A stretch of DNA of 64,000 nt from Sphingosinicella terrae (GCF_003347635.1 NZ_QDFY01000005.1:209499-273498), one strand, 5' to 3'; counted from the first letter of the stretch, positions 8,410 to 19,120 are shown. The notes: generated by a model from the sequence alone, not told the origin. Program-made: numbers and translations.

Positions 8410-10193
8410 GCCGCGTCTCCATCCAGCGGGCGGACCTTGACCACGCGCATCATGCCGGCATGCATGTGCAGCAGCAGGTGGCAGTGAAAGGCCCAGTCGC
8501 CCGGCGCGTCCGCGGTCATGTCGAGGTCGACCGTCCCCCCAGGAAGCACGTTGACCGTATGCTTGAGCGGCTGATGGTCGCCCTGGCCGTTCACCAGCGA
8601 CCAGAAATGGCCATGAATGTGGATCGGGTGGGCCATCATGCTGTCGTTGATCAGACGCATCCTCACTCGCTCGTCGCGCGCCAGGCGGATCGGCTCGGCG
8701 CCTTCGCTCAGGGCGACTCCGTCGAACGACCACATGAACCTCTCCATATTGCCGGTGAGGTGGACCTCGACGGTGCGGGTCGGCGGCCGCCGATCGGACG
8801 GCGGCGTGAGCGCGGCGAGGTCGCGATAGGTGAGCACGCGGTGGCCGACATTTTCGAGGCCGAGCCCCGGTTCTCCGGTGCGGTCCCGCGGCATCGGTGC
8901 GATCATGTCGACCCCCGGGCCGAGACGCACCTGCGGCGCGTTGGCCTGGTCGCGCATGTCCATATCGCCATGATCCATCGGCTGAGCCGCCTCCGCCGCG
9001 CCGTGGTGGCCGGAGCCGAGGCCGCCGCCATGATCCCGGCTCTGTGCCGGTCCGTGATCCATGCCGTCCATGCCCATGTCGCGCATCGACAGGATCGGCC
9101 GGTCGCGCAGCGGCGGCACCGGCGCGGACATTCCGGGCCGCGGCGCCAGCGTCGCCCGCCCCAGGCCCGACCGGTCCATCGCTTCCGCGACGAAGCTGTA
9201 GGCCCGGTCCTTGGCCGGCAGGACGATGACGTCGTAGGTCTCGGCGGCCGAGATCTGCAGCTCGTCCACATCGACCGGACGAACATTCTGCCCGTCGGCG
9301 GCGACCACTTTCATCGTGAGGCCGGGAATGCGGACGTTGAAGATGGTCATCGCGCCCGAGTTGATGATCCGCAGGCGCACCCGCTCGCCGGGCCTGAACA
9401 GTCCGGTCCAATTCTCCTCGGGGCTGTGGCCGTTGATCAGATAGGTGTAGGTGGCGCCGGTCACATCGAGGATGTCGGTCGGATCCATCCGCATCCTTGC
9501 CCACATTTCGCGATCCTCGACGCTCATCCGGTGCTCGGGGTCGCCACTCAGCCGGCCGGCGAGCGTGATCCGCTGCCGATTGAAATAGCCGGCCTGCTGC
9601 TTCAGCTTGCGGAGGATCTCGTGCGGATGGAGGAAGCTCCAGTCGCTGAGCACGATGACATGCTCGCGGTCGTAGCCGACCGGATCGCCGTCGGCCGGAT
9701 CGAGGATGAGCGGCCCATAATGGCCCTGCTGCTCCTGCAGCCCGCTATGGCTGTGATACCAGTAGGTGCCCGACTGGCGGATCGGGAACTCGTAGGTGAA
9801 GGTCTCGCCGGGACGGATGCCCGGGAAGCTCACGCCGGGAACGCCGTCCATCTGGAACGGCAGCAGCAGCCCGTGCCAGTGGATCGACGTATCCTCGTCT
9901 AGGCCGTTGGCGACGTGGATGCGGACATTCTGCCCCTCGCGCAGCCGGATGAGCGGGGCCGGCAGGGTTCCGTTCAAGGTGACGGCATGGCCGGTGCGGC
10001 CGCCGACGGTGAAGGCCGAATGGGCGACCTCCAGGCGGACCTCTTCGCCGGAAAGCGTCGGCATTTGCGGCCCGATGCCGGCGCTGACCGGCTGCGCCCA
10101 GGCGGGGAACAGCCCCGACAGGCCGAGGCCGATCCCGCCCAAAGTCGCGCCGCGGATCAGCGCGCGTCGGTCGATTTGATATCGTTCTTGCAT
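8406..10193 (-). CDS. copA: CopA-type periplasmic multicopper oxidase
   Basis: A 595-residue copper-resistance oxidase with a Tat signal (RRALIRG near residue 9). The four copper-ligand motifs of the three-cupredoxin fold are all present: HWHGLLLP, YWYHSHSG, HPIHIHGHFW and the terminal HCHLLLHMHAGMM. A Met/His-rich insert with MDGMDHG and MDHGDMDM repeats lies in the middle, as in PcoA/CopA proteins that oxidise and sequester Cu(I). It acts in the periplasm with CopB, whose gene overlaps its stop. An 86-base gap separates it from the upstream His-rich gene. Confidence 0.95.
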   Translation of the reverse strand: MQERYQIDRRALIRGATLGGIGLGLSGLFPAWAQPVSAGIGPQMPTLSGEEVRLEVAHSAFTVGGRTGHAVTLNGTLPAPLIRLREGQNVRIHVANGLDEDTSIHWHGLLLPFQMDGVPGVSFPGIRPGETFTYEFPIRQSGTYWYHSHSGLQEQQGHYGPLILDPADGDPVGYDREHVIVLSDWSFLHPHEILRKLKQQAGYFNRQRITLAGRLSGDPEHRMSVEDREMWARMRMDPTDILDVTGATYTYLINGHSPEENWTGLFRPGERVRLRIINSGAMTIFNVRIPGLTMKVVAADGQNVRPVDVDELQISAAETYDVIVLPAKDRAYSFVAEAMDRSGLGRATLAPRPGMSAPVPPLRDRPILSMRDMGMDGMDHGPAQSRDHGGGLGSGHHGAAEAAQPMDHGDMDMRDQANAPQVRLGPGVDMIAPMPRDRTGEPGLGLENVGHRVLTYRDLAALTPPSDRRPPTRTVEVHLTGNMERFMWSFDGVALSEGAEPIRLARDERVRMRLINDSMMAHPIHIHGHFWSLVNGQGDHQPLKHTVNVLPGGTVDLDMTADAPGDWAFHCHLLLHMHAGMMRVVKVRPLDGDAA

Positions 10194-10279
10194 GTCCCGT
10201 CTCCGGCCGCGAGGGGCGGCGGCCTAGGGCTAAAGGGTGAAGGGGTGGCGGCGTCGCCGCCGCCGCCACCCCTGGCCGA

Positions 10280-10588
10280 TCAGTGGCCCTGATGCGCCTG
10301 CGGCGCCTGCCCGGCAGGGGCAGGCTGGCCGCCATGGGTGCCATGCTGGTCATGGCCCATTCGGTCGCAGCAATCCGGACGCCCGTTGCCGTCGGCCTCG
10401 GCGCAGCAGCCTTGTTCGGCCGGGGCGCCTTGGCCGTGATGCTGCCCATGATCCTGGCCGTCGTGATGCTGGCGGTGCGAGCCATGCGAGGCGGGGTTGC
10501 CCGAAGGCTGGTGGGGCTGTGCCGGCAAGGTCTGGGCCGCGGCGGGCAGGGCGAAGGTCAGCGCGAACGCCGTCAGAAGGATGCGCAT
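10280..10588 (-). CDS. Small exported His-rich protein of the copper operon
   Basis: A 102-residue protein. A signal peptide of about 19 residues (MRILLTAFALTFALPAAAQ) is followed by a low-complexity tail rich in His, Gln and Gly, with CC pairs in GCCAEADG and DCCDRMGHD. The composition suggests periplasmic binding of copper or another soft metal. It lies between the 10630-11013 gene and copA in the same orientation. The start at 10588 was chosen because it begins the signal peptide; the in-frame extension upstream has no such feature. I recognise no named family. Confidence 0.7.
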   Translation of the reverse strand: MRILLTAFALTFALPAAAQTLPAQPHQPSGNPASHGSHRQHHDGQDHGQHHGQGAPAEQGCCAEADGNGRPDCCDRMGHDQHGTHGGQPAPAGQAPQAHQGH

Positions 10589-10629
10589 GTCGTGTCTCCG
10601 TGCGAATTGAATCGGGAAAGGATCAATTC

Positions 10630-11013
10630 TCAGGAGCATCGGGGCGGAGGCGGGTCCGCATTGTGGCTACGGCCGTTCGCGTGCGTTGCCGCCCCTGGAC
10701 GCGCGATGGGCTCGGAGAGAGACACTCGCTCAGCCACCTGGTGCGTGCCCGGAATCGCGGCGCAGGCCATCATGCATTCGACCTTGAGGTCGGCCTTGCC
10801 CTCGTCGGCTGGTGCCTCGTGATCCCCGCATCCGCTCGTCATCCCGGCCATGGCGTGGCTGCCCGGTGCTGCGATCGGAAGATGCGCCTCGGCGGCCATG
10901 CGCACCGGCATGAGTATCATGGCGAGCAGGACCAGGAGTGGAAGGAGCCGCGGGGGCATTTCGCGCAGATAGGCGGCTCGCGAGGAAGTGACAACCGGGC
11001 CGGCGCGGCTCAT
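10630..11013 (-). CDS. Small membrane-anchored or exported protein in the copper operon
   Basis: A 127-residue protein of unknown function. One hydrophobic segment (about residues 24-41, LLPLLVLLAMILM) precedes a region with HAMAGMTSGCGDHE and VECMMACAAIPG, so Met, Cys and His cluster as in metal-handling proteins. The start at 11013 overlaps the stop of the CueR-like gene (ATGA), so it is translationally coupled to the regulator. Operon position and residue content suggest a copper chaperone or sensor-like role. That is inference only. Confidence 0.6.
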   Translation of the reverse strand: MSRAGPVVTSSRAAYLREMPPRLLPLLVLLAMILMPVRMAAEAHLPIAAPGSHAMAGMTSGCGDHEAPADEGKADLKVECMMACAAIPGTHQVAERVSLSEPIARPGAATHANGRSHNADPPPPRCS

Positions 11014-11405
11014 GCTTCGTCCCTGCTCAGGTCGGCGAGGATCGGGCAATCCGGACGGGCGTCGCCATGGCAATGGGCGGCGAGATGCTCAAGCGTCTGG
11101 CGCATGGCATCCAGCTCGCGGGCCTTGCGCTCGAGCTCCGCTGCACGCGCCAGTGCGATCGCCTTGACCTCAGCGCTCGCCCGGCTGCGATCGTGCCAGA
11201 GCGTGAGCAGCTTGCCGATCTCCTCGATCCCGAAGCCGAGATCGCGCGCGCGGCGAATGAAGCGCAAGGTATGGACGTCGCGTTCGTCATAATCGCGATA
11301 GCCGGAGTCGCGGCGGGCGGCGCGAGGGATCAGGCCGATTGACTCATAATGGCGGATCATCCGCTGGCTCACGCCGGAGGTCTTCGAAGCTTGTCCGATC
11401 TTCAT
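11010..11405 (-). CDS. cueR: CueR-type MerR-family copper-responsive regulator
   Basis: A 131-residue MerR-family activator. The N-terminal winged helix (MKIGQASKTSGVSQRMIRHY) is followed by a dimerisation helix. The metal-binding loop has Cys112 and Cys120 in CHGDARPDC, the same positions as the Cu(I) ligands of E. coli CueR. It would bind the long-spacer promoter upstream of the P-type ATPase and activate the operon on Cu(I) or Ag(I). The gene starts 8 bases after the ATPase stop and overlaps the next gene, so it is expressed from the operon it controls. HmrR/CueR is the closest named group. Confidence 0.9.
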   Translation of the reverse strand: MKIGQASKTSGVSQRMIRHYESIGLIPRAARRDSGYRDYDERDVHTLRFIRRARDLGFGIEEIGKLLTLWHDRSRASAEVKAIALARAAELERKARELDAMRQTLEHLAAHCHGDARPDCPILADLSRDEA

Positions 11406-11413
11406 GTGTCACC

Positions 11414-13759
<2,346 letters not shown>

Positions 13760-13798
13760 GTAGAGATCCTTTCCGCCGCATGTGGCGGCATCCCGACT

Positions 13799-13829
13799 CA
13801 GATGGAGTTTGACATGATGTCAGAGTCAA
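13799..13829 (-). promoter_or_regulatory. Predicted MerR/CueR-type promoter of the copper operon
   Basis: On the minus strand TTGACT (plus-strand 13824-13829) and CATCTG (plus-strand 13799-13804) are separated by 19 bases, the long spacer typical of MerR-family promoters. A perfect 13-base palindrome, TGACAT-N1-ATGTCA (13810-13822), lies inside the spacer. The ATPase start is about 40 bases downstream. The -35 is close to consensus, the -10 is weak. Confidence 0.55.
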
Positions 13830-13936
13830 GGCGCAACGTCGTTCTCGTGCGATCGCGCCGCGGCGAAGGAACATTTCCTGTCCCGCTCCGGTTGGAAACG
13901 GCGCATCCTTTCGCCATCGCACCCGGAGGAACCGTC

Positions 13937-14461
13937 ATGACCGACGCCGCAGCCGTTTCCCCGCCGCTCGAAGAGCTCGAGACCTGGAAGGGCTTCCGTT
14001 TCCAGGTGCGGCCAGCCACGCCGGAGGACAAGGAGGCTCTCGCCGACTTGTTCGCACGCGTCAGCCCCGAGGATCGCCGCTTCCGTTTCCTGAGCGGAAT
14101 CAACAAGGTCAGCGGCGACTTCCTCGAGCGCCTGACCAAGGTCGATCACGAGCGCACCGAGGACTTTCTCGCGTTCGACGGCGACACCCTGATCGCCAGC
14201 GCCATGCTCGCCGCCGATGCGGAGATGGAGCGAGCCGAGGTCGCGATCTCCATCCGCTCCGACTATAAGGGAAGGGGCGTCGGCTGGTGCCTGCTCGATC
14301 ATGCCGCCCGTCACGCGCAGGGGAAGGGAATCGAGCTGCTCGAGTCGATCGAGAGCCGCGACAACGTCGAGGCGATCTCGCTCGCAAAGGAAATGGGCTT
14401 CGCCGCCACCGCCTATCCTGGCGACGCCACCCTCGTGCTCGTTCAGAAGAAGCTGGCCTGA
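13937..14461 (+). CDS. GNAT-family N-acetyltransferase
   Basis: A 174-residue acetyltransferase of the GCN5 superfamily. The N-terminal part contains FQVRPATPEDKEALADLF. The acetyl-CoA loop appears as DYKGRGVGWCLLDHAARHAQGKG around residues 115-137, and the C-terminal strand has VEAISLAKEMGFAAT. The substrate is unknown; the closest resemblance is to stand-alone acetyltransferase domains of the Pat protein-acetylase group. The ATG at 13937 was chosen because CGGAGGA ends 6 bases upstream; a longer frame to 13724 overlaps the copper promoter region and lacks a site. Confidence 0.85.
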   Translation: MTDAAAVSPPLEELETWKGFRFQVRPATPEDKEALADLFARVSPEDRRFRFLSGINKVSGDFLERLTKVDHERTEDFLAFDGDTLIASAMLAADAEMERAEVAISIRSDYKGRGVGWCLLDHAARHAQGKGIELLESIESRDNVEAISLAKEMGFAATAYPGDATLVLVQKKLA

Positions 14462-14552
14462 TCGCGCCCGCCGCGCCGGCATCCGCTCGCCGGCGCTTGA
14501 ACGCGCGGCGACCGGTGATCCACCCCGATCTGCACGACCGAAGGAGTCTATC

Positions 14553-14954
14553 ATGCGAAACATCAACCTGATGACGGGGACGTTCACGGCGCTGCTGCTG
14601 GCCGGCTGCGGGTCGACGGACGGGCGCGAAGAGGCGGTCGAGGGGGGTGCGCAGGGCAATCAGGCGACAAACTACCAGGCCGAGATGGCGGCCTTGCCTG
14701 AGGGCCAGCGAAACGCCGTCTTCATCCGCGCCATCCGCGATGCGCGCCTCGACTGCCAGCACGTCGAATCCTCGCAGGCGGCCGGCGAATATCGGGGCAA
14801 CCCGATGTGGAACGTACGCTGCGCTGGCGGCGGCAACTGGACGTTGGTGGTCACGGCCGACGGCACGGCACAGATCCTCGACGCGAACGAGGCCCGGCTC
14901 GTGGGCGCCGACGCCGGCAATCAGGCCGGCGACGCCGCCGCCAATGCCCAGTAG
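14553..14954 (+). CDS. Small lipoprotein of unknown function
   Basis: A 133-residue protein with a lipoprotein signal. LLLAGC near residues 14-19 is a lipobox, so the mature N-terminus would be a lipidated Cys. The mature part contains Cys pairs in RLDCQHVESS and WNVRCAGGGNWTL, possibly a disulfide. A good ribosome binding site AAGGAG precedes the ATG. It follows the GNAT gene by 91 bases on the same strand. I recognise no family. Confidence 0.75.
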   Translation: MRNINLMTGTFTALLLAGCGSTDGREEAVEGGAQGNQATNYQAEMAALPEGQRNAVFIRAIRDARLDCQHVESSQAAGEYRGNPMWNVRCAGGGNWTLVVTADGTAQILDANEARLVGADAGNQAGDAAANAQ

Positions 14955-14967
14955 CAGGTCCGATCGC

Positions 14968-15570
14968 TCAGCCGACCTGCTCGACCGCGAGGCTGCCTTC
15001 CGGCAGCGGCCGTAGCAGCTGTGCGGCCGGCACCTCGGGATCGAGCCAGCGCGCCCACTGGTCGCGTCCGAGTACCACCACCTGCCGACCGTGATAGGGA
15101 GCGACGTCTGGACCGGGTGGGCAGGTGAGCATGGTATAGGCTTCGCCGACCTCGGGATCGGTCCGCCACAGGCCGGCGATGCAGAACCAGTCCTCGCCTT
15201 TCAGAGTGAACAGCCATTTGTCCTTTCGCTTCTTTCCCGCCTCCGCCGGGCTGGTGAATTCGTAGAAGCCGTCGGCGACGATCAGGCAGCGTCCGCGTGG
15301 GAATTCCCGGCCGTCGCCGCGGTAATTGTAGACCGGTTTGCCGCGCGGTCCGGGCCACGACCAACGCCGGATGACGAGGTCCGCGGCCAGCGGCCGGCCC
15401 TCCGCATCGGCTTCGCCGGCGCGGATGATGGCGTTGCGGTCGGTGATGCGGATCGAATCGAGCGGCTCCAGATTGGGCATGCCCTCGGGAAAGCGCAGCG
15501 GAATGCGGGTCTGGCTCCAGTCCTCGCGGACCTGGCCGAGGGCGATGCGCCGCCTTTGCTCGTTGCACAT
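14968..15570 (-). CDS. SRAP-domain protein (YedK/HMCES-like) forming crosslinks at abasic sites
   Basis: A 200-residue SOS response-associated peptidase (SRAP) domain. Family members protect abasic sites in single-stranded DNA by a covalent thiazolidine link through Cys2. The required residues are visible: Cys2 exposed after Met removal (MCNEQRRR), Asn82 in YNYRGDGREF, Glu104 in VADGFYEF and His160 in APYHGRQVVVL. Length matches the bacterial family. The start is fixed by the need for Cys at position 2. No LexA-like site was identified upstream. Confidence 0.93.
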   Translation of the reverse strand: MCNEQRRRIALGQVREDWSQTRIPLRFPEGMPNLEPLDSIRITDRNAIIRAGEADAEGRPLAADLVIRRWSWPGPRGKPVYNYRGDGREFPRGRCLIVADGFYEFTSPAEAGKKRKDKWLFTLKGEDWFCIAGLWRTDPEVGEAYTMLTCPPGPDVAPYHGRQVVVLGRDQWARWLDPEVPAAQLLRPLPEGSLAVEQVG

Positions 15571-15589
15571 GGCCGCTTGGCTTCCCGAT

Positions 15590-15913
15590 TCAGCCCTTGG
15601 CGGCGCCGCCCGCCGGGATCGCCAGCTCGGGGACCATCTGCGCTGCGCATTGCTCGATCGCCTGGCGCTGCTCGGGATCGCCGGGGCGCATCCGCGCCAG
15701 GTCCGCAGCGCTCTTGCCTTCCATGATTCGGTCGGTCGCGCAGCTGCACAGGCGCTGGAAGTTCAGGCCCGCCATGGCCGGCGGCGCCGCCCGGCGGGAG
15801 GCCTCGACGCATCCGGCGACCGACTGGTCGCGGAATGCCTTGAGCGCGCTCTCCTCGGCCGCGCCGCAGGCGGCGAGCGGGAGCACGGCGAGGAAGGCAA
15901 GGCCGATGCGCAT
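15590..15913 (-). CDS. Small lipoprotein of unknown function
   Basis: A 107-residue protein with a lipobox-like LPLAACG at residues 11-17. The mature domain is helical, with four further Cys (SVAGCVEASRR, RLCSCATD, IEQCAAQMV) that could form two disulfides. The start at 15913 is chosen because it begins the signal and follows GGGGGAAAG; an upstream in-frame extension has no signal. It ends 19 bases from the SRAP gene start on the same strand. No function can be assigned. Confidence 0.7.
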   Translation of the reverse strand: MRIGLAFLAVLPLAACGAAEESALKAFRDQSVAGCVEASRRAAPPAMAGLNFQRLCSCATDRIMEGKSAADLARMRPGDPEQRQAIEQCAAQMVPELAIPAGGAAKG

Positions 15914-16007
15914 TCTTTCCCCCCGACGATCAGGTCGAAGGCGATTAAGGACAGGATGGCGCAGGAGTAAAGGGCGTGCCGTGCCCTTTTCGGGCGCGAC
16001 GGCGCTC

Positions 16008-16181
16008 TCAGCCGACGCTGCGCGGCTTCGGCCGCAGCGCCTGCAGCCGCTCATAGGCGTCGATCACCGATCGGTACGAATCGGCGAGCTCGAGATGGGC
16101 GGCGCGGTCGGCGTCGCTGGCGGCCTGCTCGGCCGCGGCGCGCTCCGCTTTCTCCCTTTGCCGATAGTGCTGGAGATCCAT
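16008..16181 (-). CDS. Small helical hypothetical protein
   Basis: A 57-residue protein (MDLQHYRQREKAERAAAEQ...) that is highly charged and Ala-rich, predicted as two helices. An ATG at 16181 preceded by TTGGAAAG is the likely start; an in-frame TTG 15 bases upstream is possible. Frame and composition are protein-like, but no family is recognised. Confidence 0.55.
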   Translation of the reverse strand: MDLQHYRQREKAERAAAEQAASDADRAAHLELADSYRSVIDAYERLQALRPKPRSVG

Positions 16182-16292
16182 TCGGCCGCTTTCCAAGGAC
16201 GCAAGCGGGAGCGCACGAGCTCTCTCCAGCGCCGGCCTGCTTACGCGAACCCCTGCCGACGATGGCTCTCTCCTAACATGACAGGCCCGTCG

Positions 16293-16316
16293 CCGGCTTG
16301 ATCTCGATTAAGCCGG
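16293..16316. terminator. Inverted repeat downstream of the hydrolase pair, possible terminator
   Basis: CCGGCTT (16293-16299) and AAGCCGG (16310-16316) form a perfect 7-base stem with a 10-base loop. It lies about 95 bases past the stop of the minus-strand hydrolase at 16409. No U tract follows on either strand, so terminator function is uncertain. Confidence 0.3.
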
Positions 16317-16408
16317 TTGACTGCGCTTCAGCGCTGCCTCTTGCTCTTGCCTTGCCGGCGCCAGCGCGAAGGGCCGGCGGCGGCCTGTGCATTGCAACGG
16401 ACCCGGCC

Positions 16409-17122
16409 TCACTCTCCCACGAACCAGTCGACGCCCTGCGCGACCATATCGCCGATGAGGGCGTGATCGCCGTCGAACGGGCGGAAGTCGGGCTCCAGCC
16501 CGCGCTGGCGAAGCTGGGCGGCCAGCCCCGCGCTGATCGAGAAGGGCAAGATCCGGTCGCGCCGGCCATGGGTCAGGAACAGCCGCTGCTCGCTCGCCAG
16601 CCGGCGCGGCAGCAGCGCCATGCCCGGGGAAAAGAGCAGCAGACGCCCGAACCGTTCCGGTTCCCGGGTGCCGAGCCAGAGCGCATAGCTGGCCCCGTCC
16701 GAGAAACCGGCGAGGCCGATCCGGCGCCGATCGACCGGCGTCCAGCCGGCCAGCGCCTCGATCGCCGCCAGCACGCGCGGCGCGTCCGCGGGTATCGCGG
16801 CACGCCGACGGGCGGAGCCGCCGCGCGCGGCGGCGGCGGTGTGCAGCACCACGTCCCAGGTCGCCGCCTGCGATCGCGGCGCCAGCAGCAACACGCCGCC
16901 GCGGTCGGCCTCGTCGCGGAAGCTGAGCAGCATGTCCTCCGGCCGACCGCCATGACCGTGGAGCAGGACGAGCAAGGGCGCGGGGACGTCGCGGCGGAGA
17001 CCCTCGGGCACGTAAGCGATCGCGTCTTCGCCGATGGCGACATACTCGCCTTGCGCTTGCGCGCAGGCGTTGGCCGGGAGCAGAAGAACGAGGAGAGCGA
17101 TCGTCAGCGCGCGAAGGTTCAC
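16409..17122 (-). CDS. Exported alpha/beta hydrolase, second copy of a tandem pair
   Basis: A 237-residue alpha/beta hydrolase related to phospholipase/carboxylesterase and LpqC-like esterases. A signal peptide (residues 1-22) directs it to the periplasm. The nucleophile elbow is GFSDGAS, the oxyanion strand LLVLLHGHGG, the acid probably in GRRDRILPF and the His in FDGDHALIG. It is a clear paralogue of the upstream neighbour (shared GFSDGASYAL, LFSPGMA, ILPF), and their frames overlap by 4 bases. Substrate unknown; polyhydroxybutyrate- or feruloyl-esterase-like activities are possible in the wider family. Confidence 0.82.
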   Translation of the reverse strand: MNLRALTIALLVLLLPANACAQAQGEYVAIGEDAIAYVPEGLRRDVPAPLLVLLHGHGGRPEDMLLSFRDEADRGGVLLLAPRSQAATWDVVLHTAAAARGGSARRRAAIPADAPRVLAAIEALAGWTPVDRRRIGLAGFSDGASYALWLGTREPERFGRLLLFSPGMALLPRRLASEQRLFLTHGRRDRILPFSISAGLAAQLRQRGLEPDFRPFDGDHALIGDMVAQGVDWFVGE

Positions 17123-17838
17123 TGTATCGCCGCTCCCTCTTCGCCGTCCATGAACCAGTCGACGCCTTCGCCGACGATCGGATCGAGCAGGACATGGTCG
17201 CCCTCGAAGCGGCGGAAGGCGACGATCAGCCCGCGCTCGCGAAGCTGCGGCTCGAGCTGGGCGCTGACCCGGAAGGGGAGGATCGAATCGCCGCGCCCGT
17301 GGGCGAGGAAGAGCCGCTGCCCGGGCCGCGCCTCGCGCGGCAGGAAGGCCATTCCCGGCGAGAAGACCAGCACTGCGGGGAACAGGTCGGGATTGAGCAG
17401 GCCGAGCGAGAGCGCGTAGCTCGCACCGTCCGAGAAGCCGGCAAGGCCGATCCGGCCGCGATCGATCGGCGTCCGCGCCGCCAGCGCCTCAAGCGCGGCC
17501 TGGATCCGCGGAGGATCGATCGAGGCGCCGGCGCGGCCGCGATTGTTGCTGCGCCGCGTGCCCCCGGTCACCTGGTAGATCGTGTCCCAGGTGCGCGCAT
17601 AAGGCCGCGGCGCCAGCAGCACGATGCCGCGCCGCTCGGCGTGAGGTCGGAAGCTCGCGATCATCCCGCGCGCCGAATCGCCATTGCCGTGGAGCAGCAC
17701 GAGCAGGGGCGCCGGCGCGCCGCTGGTGTTCGGCGGCACGTAGGCGAAGGCGCCGTCGCCGAGTTCGATCAGCTCCGCCTGCGCTCCGACCCTGGTCGGC
17801 AGCAGGAGCAGGGCCAGAGCGAGAAGCCACGCACGCAT
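17119..17838 (-). CDS. Exported alpha/beta hydrolase, first copy of a tandem pair
   Basis: A 239-residue exported esterase-like hydrolase with a signal peptide ending near VGAQA. Catalytic elements are PLLVLLHGNGDSARG for the oxyanion loop, GFSDGASYALSLG with the nucleophilic Ser, GRGDSILPF with the probable Asp, and FEGDHVLLDP with the His. It precedes and overlaps its paralogue (ATGA-type overlap at 17119-17122), showing a local duplication kept in one operon. No other gene in the unit hints at the substrate. Confidence 0.82.
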   Translation of the reverse strand: MRAWLLALALLLLPTRVGAQAELIELGDGAFAYVPPNTSGAPAPLLVLLHGNGDSARGMIASFRPHAERRGIVLLAPRPYARTWDTIYQVTGGTRRSNNRGRAGASIDPPRIQAALEALAARTPIDRGRIGLAGFSDGASYALSLGLLNPDLFPAVLVFSPGMAFLPREARPGQRLFLAHGRGDSILPFRVSAQLEPQLRERGLIVAFRRFEGDHVLLDPIVGEGVDWFMDGEEGAAIQ

Positions 17839-17941
17839 CGCCTCAGGCTAGGTCGGCAGGCCTTTCCCGCAAAGCCCGGCACCGACTATTTCGTCGAACG
17901 CGGGGCAGGCCCGGTCGAAGAAGTCCCCTTGTGCCGGTCGA

Positions 17942-18367
17942 TCAGCCGCCCTTGATCTCCAGCGAGATCTCCGCGTTGAGCAGCTTCGAGATCGGGCACC
18001 CCGCCTTGGCGCCTTCAGCCAGCTCGCGCAGGCGATCCGCATCCAGGCCCGGCACATTCGCCTCGAGGACGAGGTCGGAGCGGCTCACCTTGAAGCCGTC
18101 GCCGTCCTTGTCCAGCGTCACCTTGGCCTGTGTGTCGAGCTGGCCTTCGGTCTGCCCTGCCTTGGCGAGCGCGAACGACAGCGCCATCGTGAAACAGGCG
18201 GCGTGGGCGGCGGCGATCAGCTCTTCGGGATTGGTGCCGCGCTCGCTCTCGAAGCGCGAGCCGAAGCCATAGGCCTGGTCGGAGAGCACGCCGGACTGCG
18301 TCGAAACCTGGCCCTTGCCGTCCTTGCCGAAGCCTTCGTAGCGGGCGGTTGCGGTGCGCGTGATCAT
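17942..18367 (-). CDS. osmC: OsmC-family peroxiredoxin
   Basis: A 141-residue OsmC protein that reduces organic hydroperoxides through two thiols. Cys58 lies in AHAACFTMALS and Cys124 in AKAGCPISKLLN, matching the spacing of E. coli OsmC. The N-terminal MITRTATARYEGFGKDGKG and GTNPEELIAAAHAAC are also family-typical. It is a single gene on the minus strand, divergent from the NTF2-like gene at 18544 across 176 bases. Confidence 0.95.
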   Translation of the reverse strand: MITRTATARYEGFGKDGKGQVSTQSGVLSDQAYGFGSRFESERGTNPEELIAAAHAACFTMALSFALAKAGQTEGQLDTQAKVTLDKDGDGFKVSRSDLVLEANVPGLDADRLRELAEGAKAGCPISKLLNAEISLEIKGG

Positions 18368-18543
18368 ATTGGAGCTCCCTCGCTGCTGGTGGTGGACGAA
18401 GGCTCAACGGCCGGATCGCGGCTGCGGTTGCGCGTTCGGCCGCCGTCGTTGGTCGGGTCGGTAGCGGGGTTCGTCGAAGCACGCCTTCCCGGCGCCGGCT
18501 CGCGTCCCTTACGCCGCCGTCACGTCTTTGAGGAGCAAGCCGA

Positions 18544-19059
18544 ATGCTGCGTCGCTTTTCCGTCCTGGCCGTTTCGGCTGCCCTGCTCGCCTCCGGCCCA
18601 GTCGCGGCGGCTGCGCCGGAGGATGCCGCGCTCAACGCCGTCTATGCCCGCCTTGCCCAGGCGCGCGCCGCCAACGACGTTGCTGGAATGTCCGAGGCCT
18701 TCTCCCGATCCGCCTTGCTGATCGACGCGCGGCCGGGTCTCCCCGTGTCGGGCGCGGAGCTCGCCGCTCGTCTCCGCCCCCAGGCCGATCGGATCGTCGC
18801 CGACGGGCTCAGGGTCGAGACCGGCTACCGGATCGAGCGGCGCTCGGTCGCCGGCAATGTCGCGATTGACGCGGGCTATATGCGCCAGGCCATCGTCCGG
18901 CCGAATGCGGAGCCGATGATCCGCCATGCCCGCTTCCTCGTCACCCTGGTGCGCGAGGCCGACGGCGCCTGGCGCATCGCCGGCGATGCGGCCATGCCCT
19001 CGACCGAGGAGGCCTGGAACGCCGTCGAGCGCAGCGACGGCCTCCATTACGACGGCTGA
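18544..19059 (+). CDS. Exported NTF2/SnoaL-like protein
   Basis: A 171-residue protein with a signal peptide (residues 1-23, cleavage near VAAAAPE). The mature part has the alternating pattern of NTF2-like domains: a helical start (LNAVYARLAQARAANDVAGM), then strands ending RFLVTLVREADGAWRIAGDAAMP. Such domains may be enzymes or ligand binders; no catalytic set is evident. The gene stands alone. Confidence 0.7.
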   Translation: MLRRFSVLAVSAALLASGPVAAAAPEDAALNAVYARLAQARAANDVAGMSEAFSRSALLIDARPGLPVSGAELAARLRPQADRIVADGLRVETGYRIERRSVAGNVAIDAGYMRQAIVRPNAEPMIRHARFLVTLVREADGAWRIAGDAAMPSTEEAWNAVERSDGLHYDG

Positions 19060-19120
19060 GCGCGGGAACCTCGCCCCGCTTGGGCGCGTCTCACCGTCAT
19101 GCCCCCGACAGGAGACGAAC

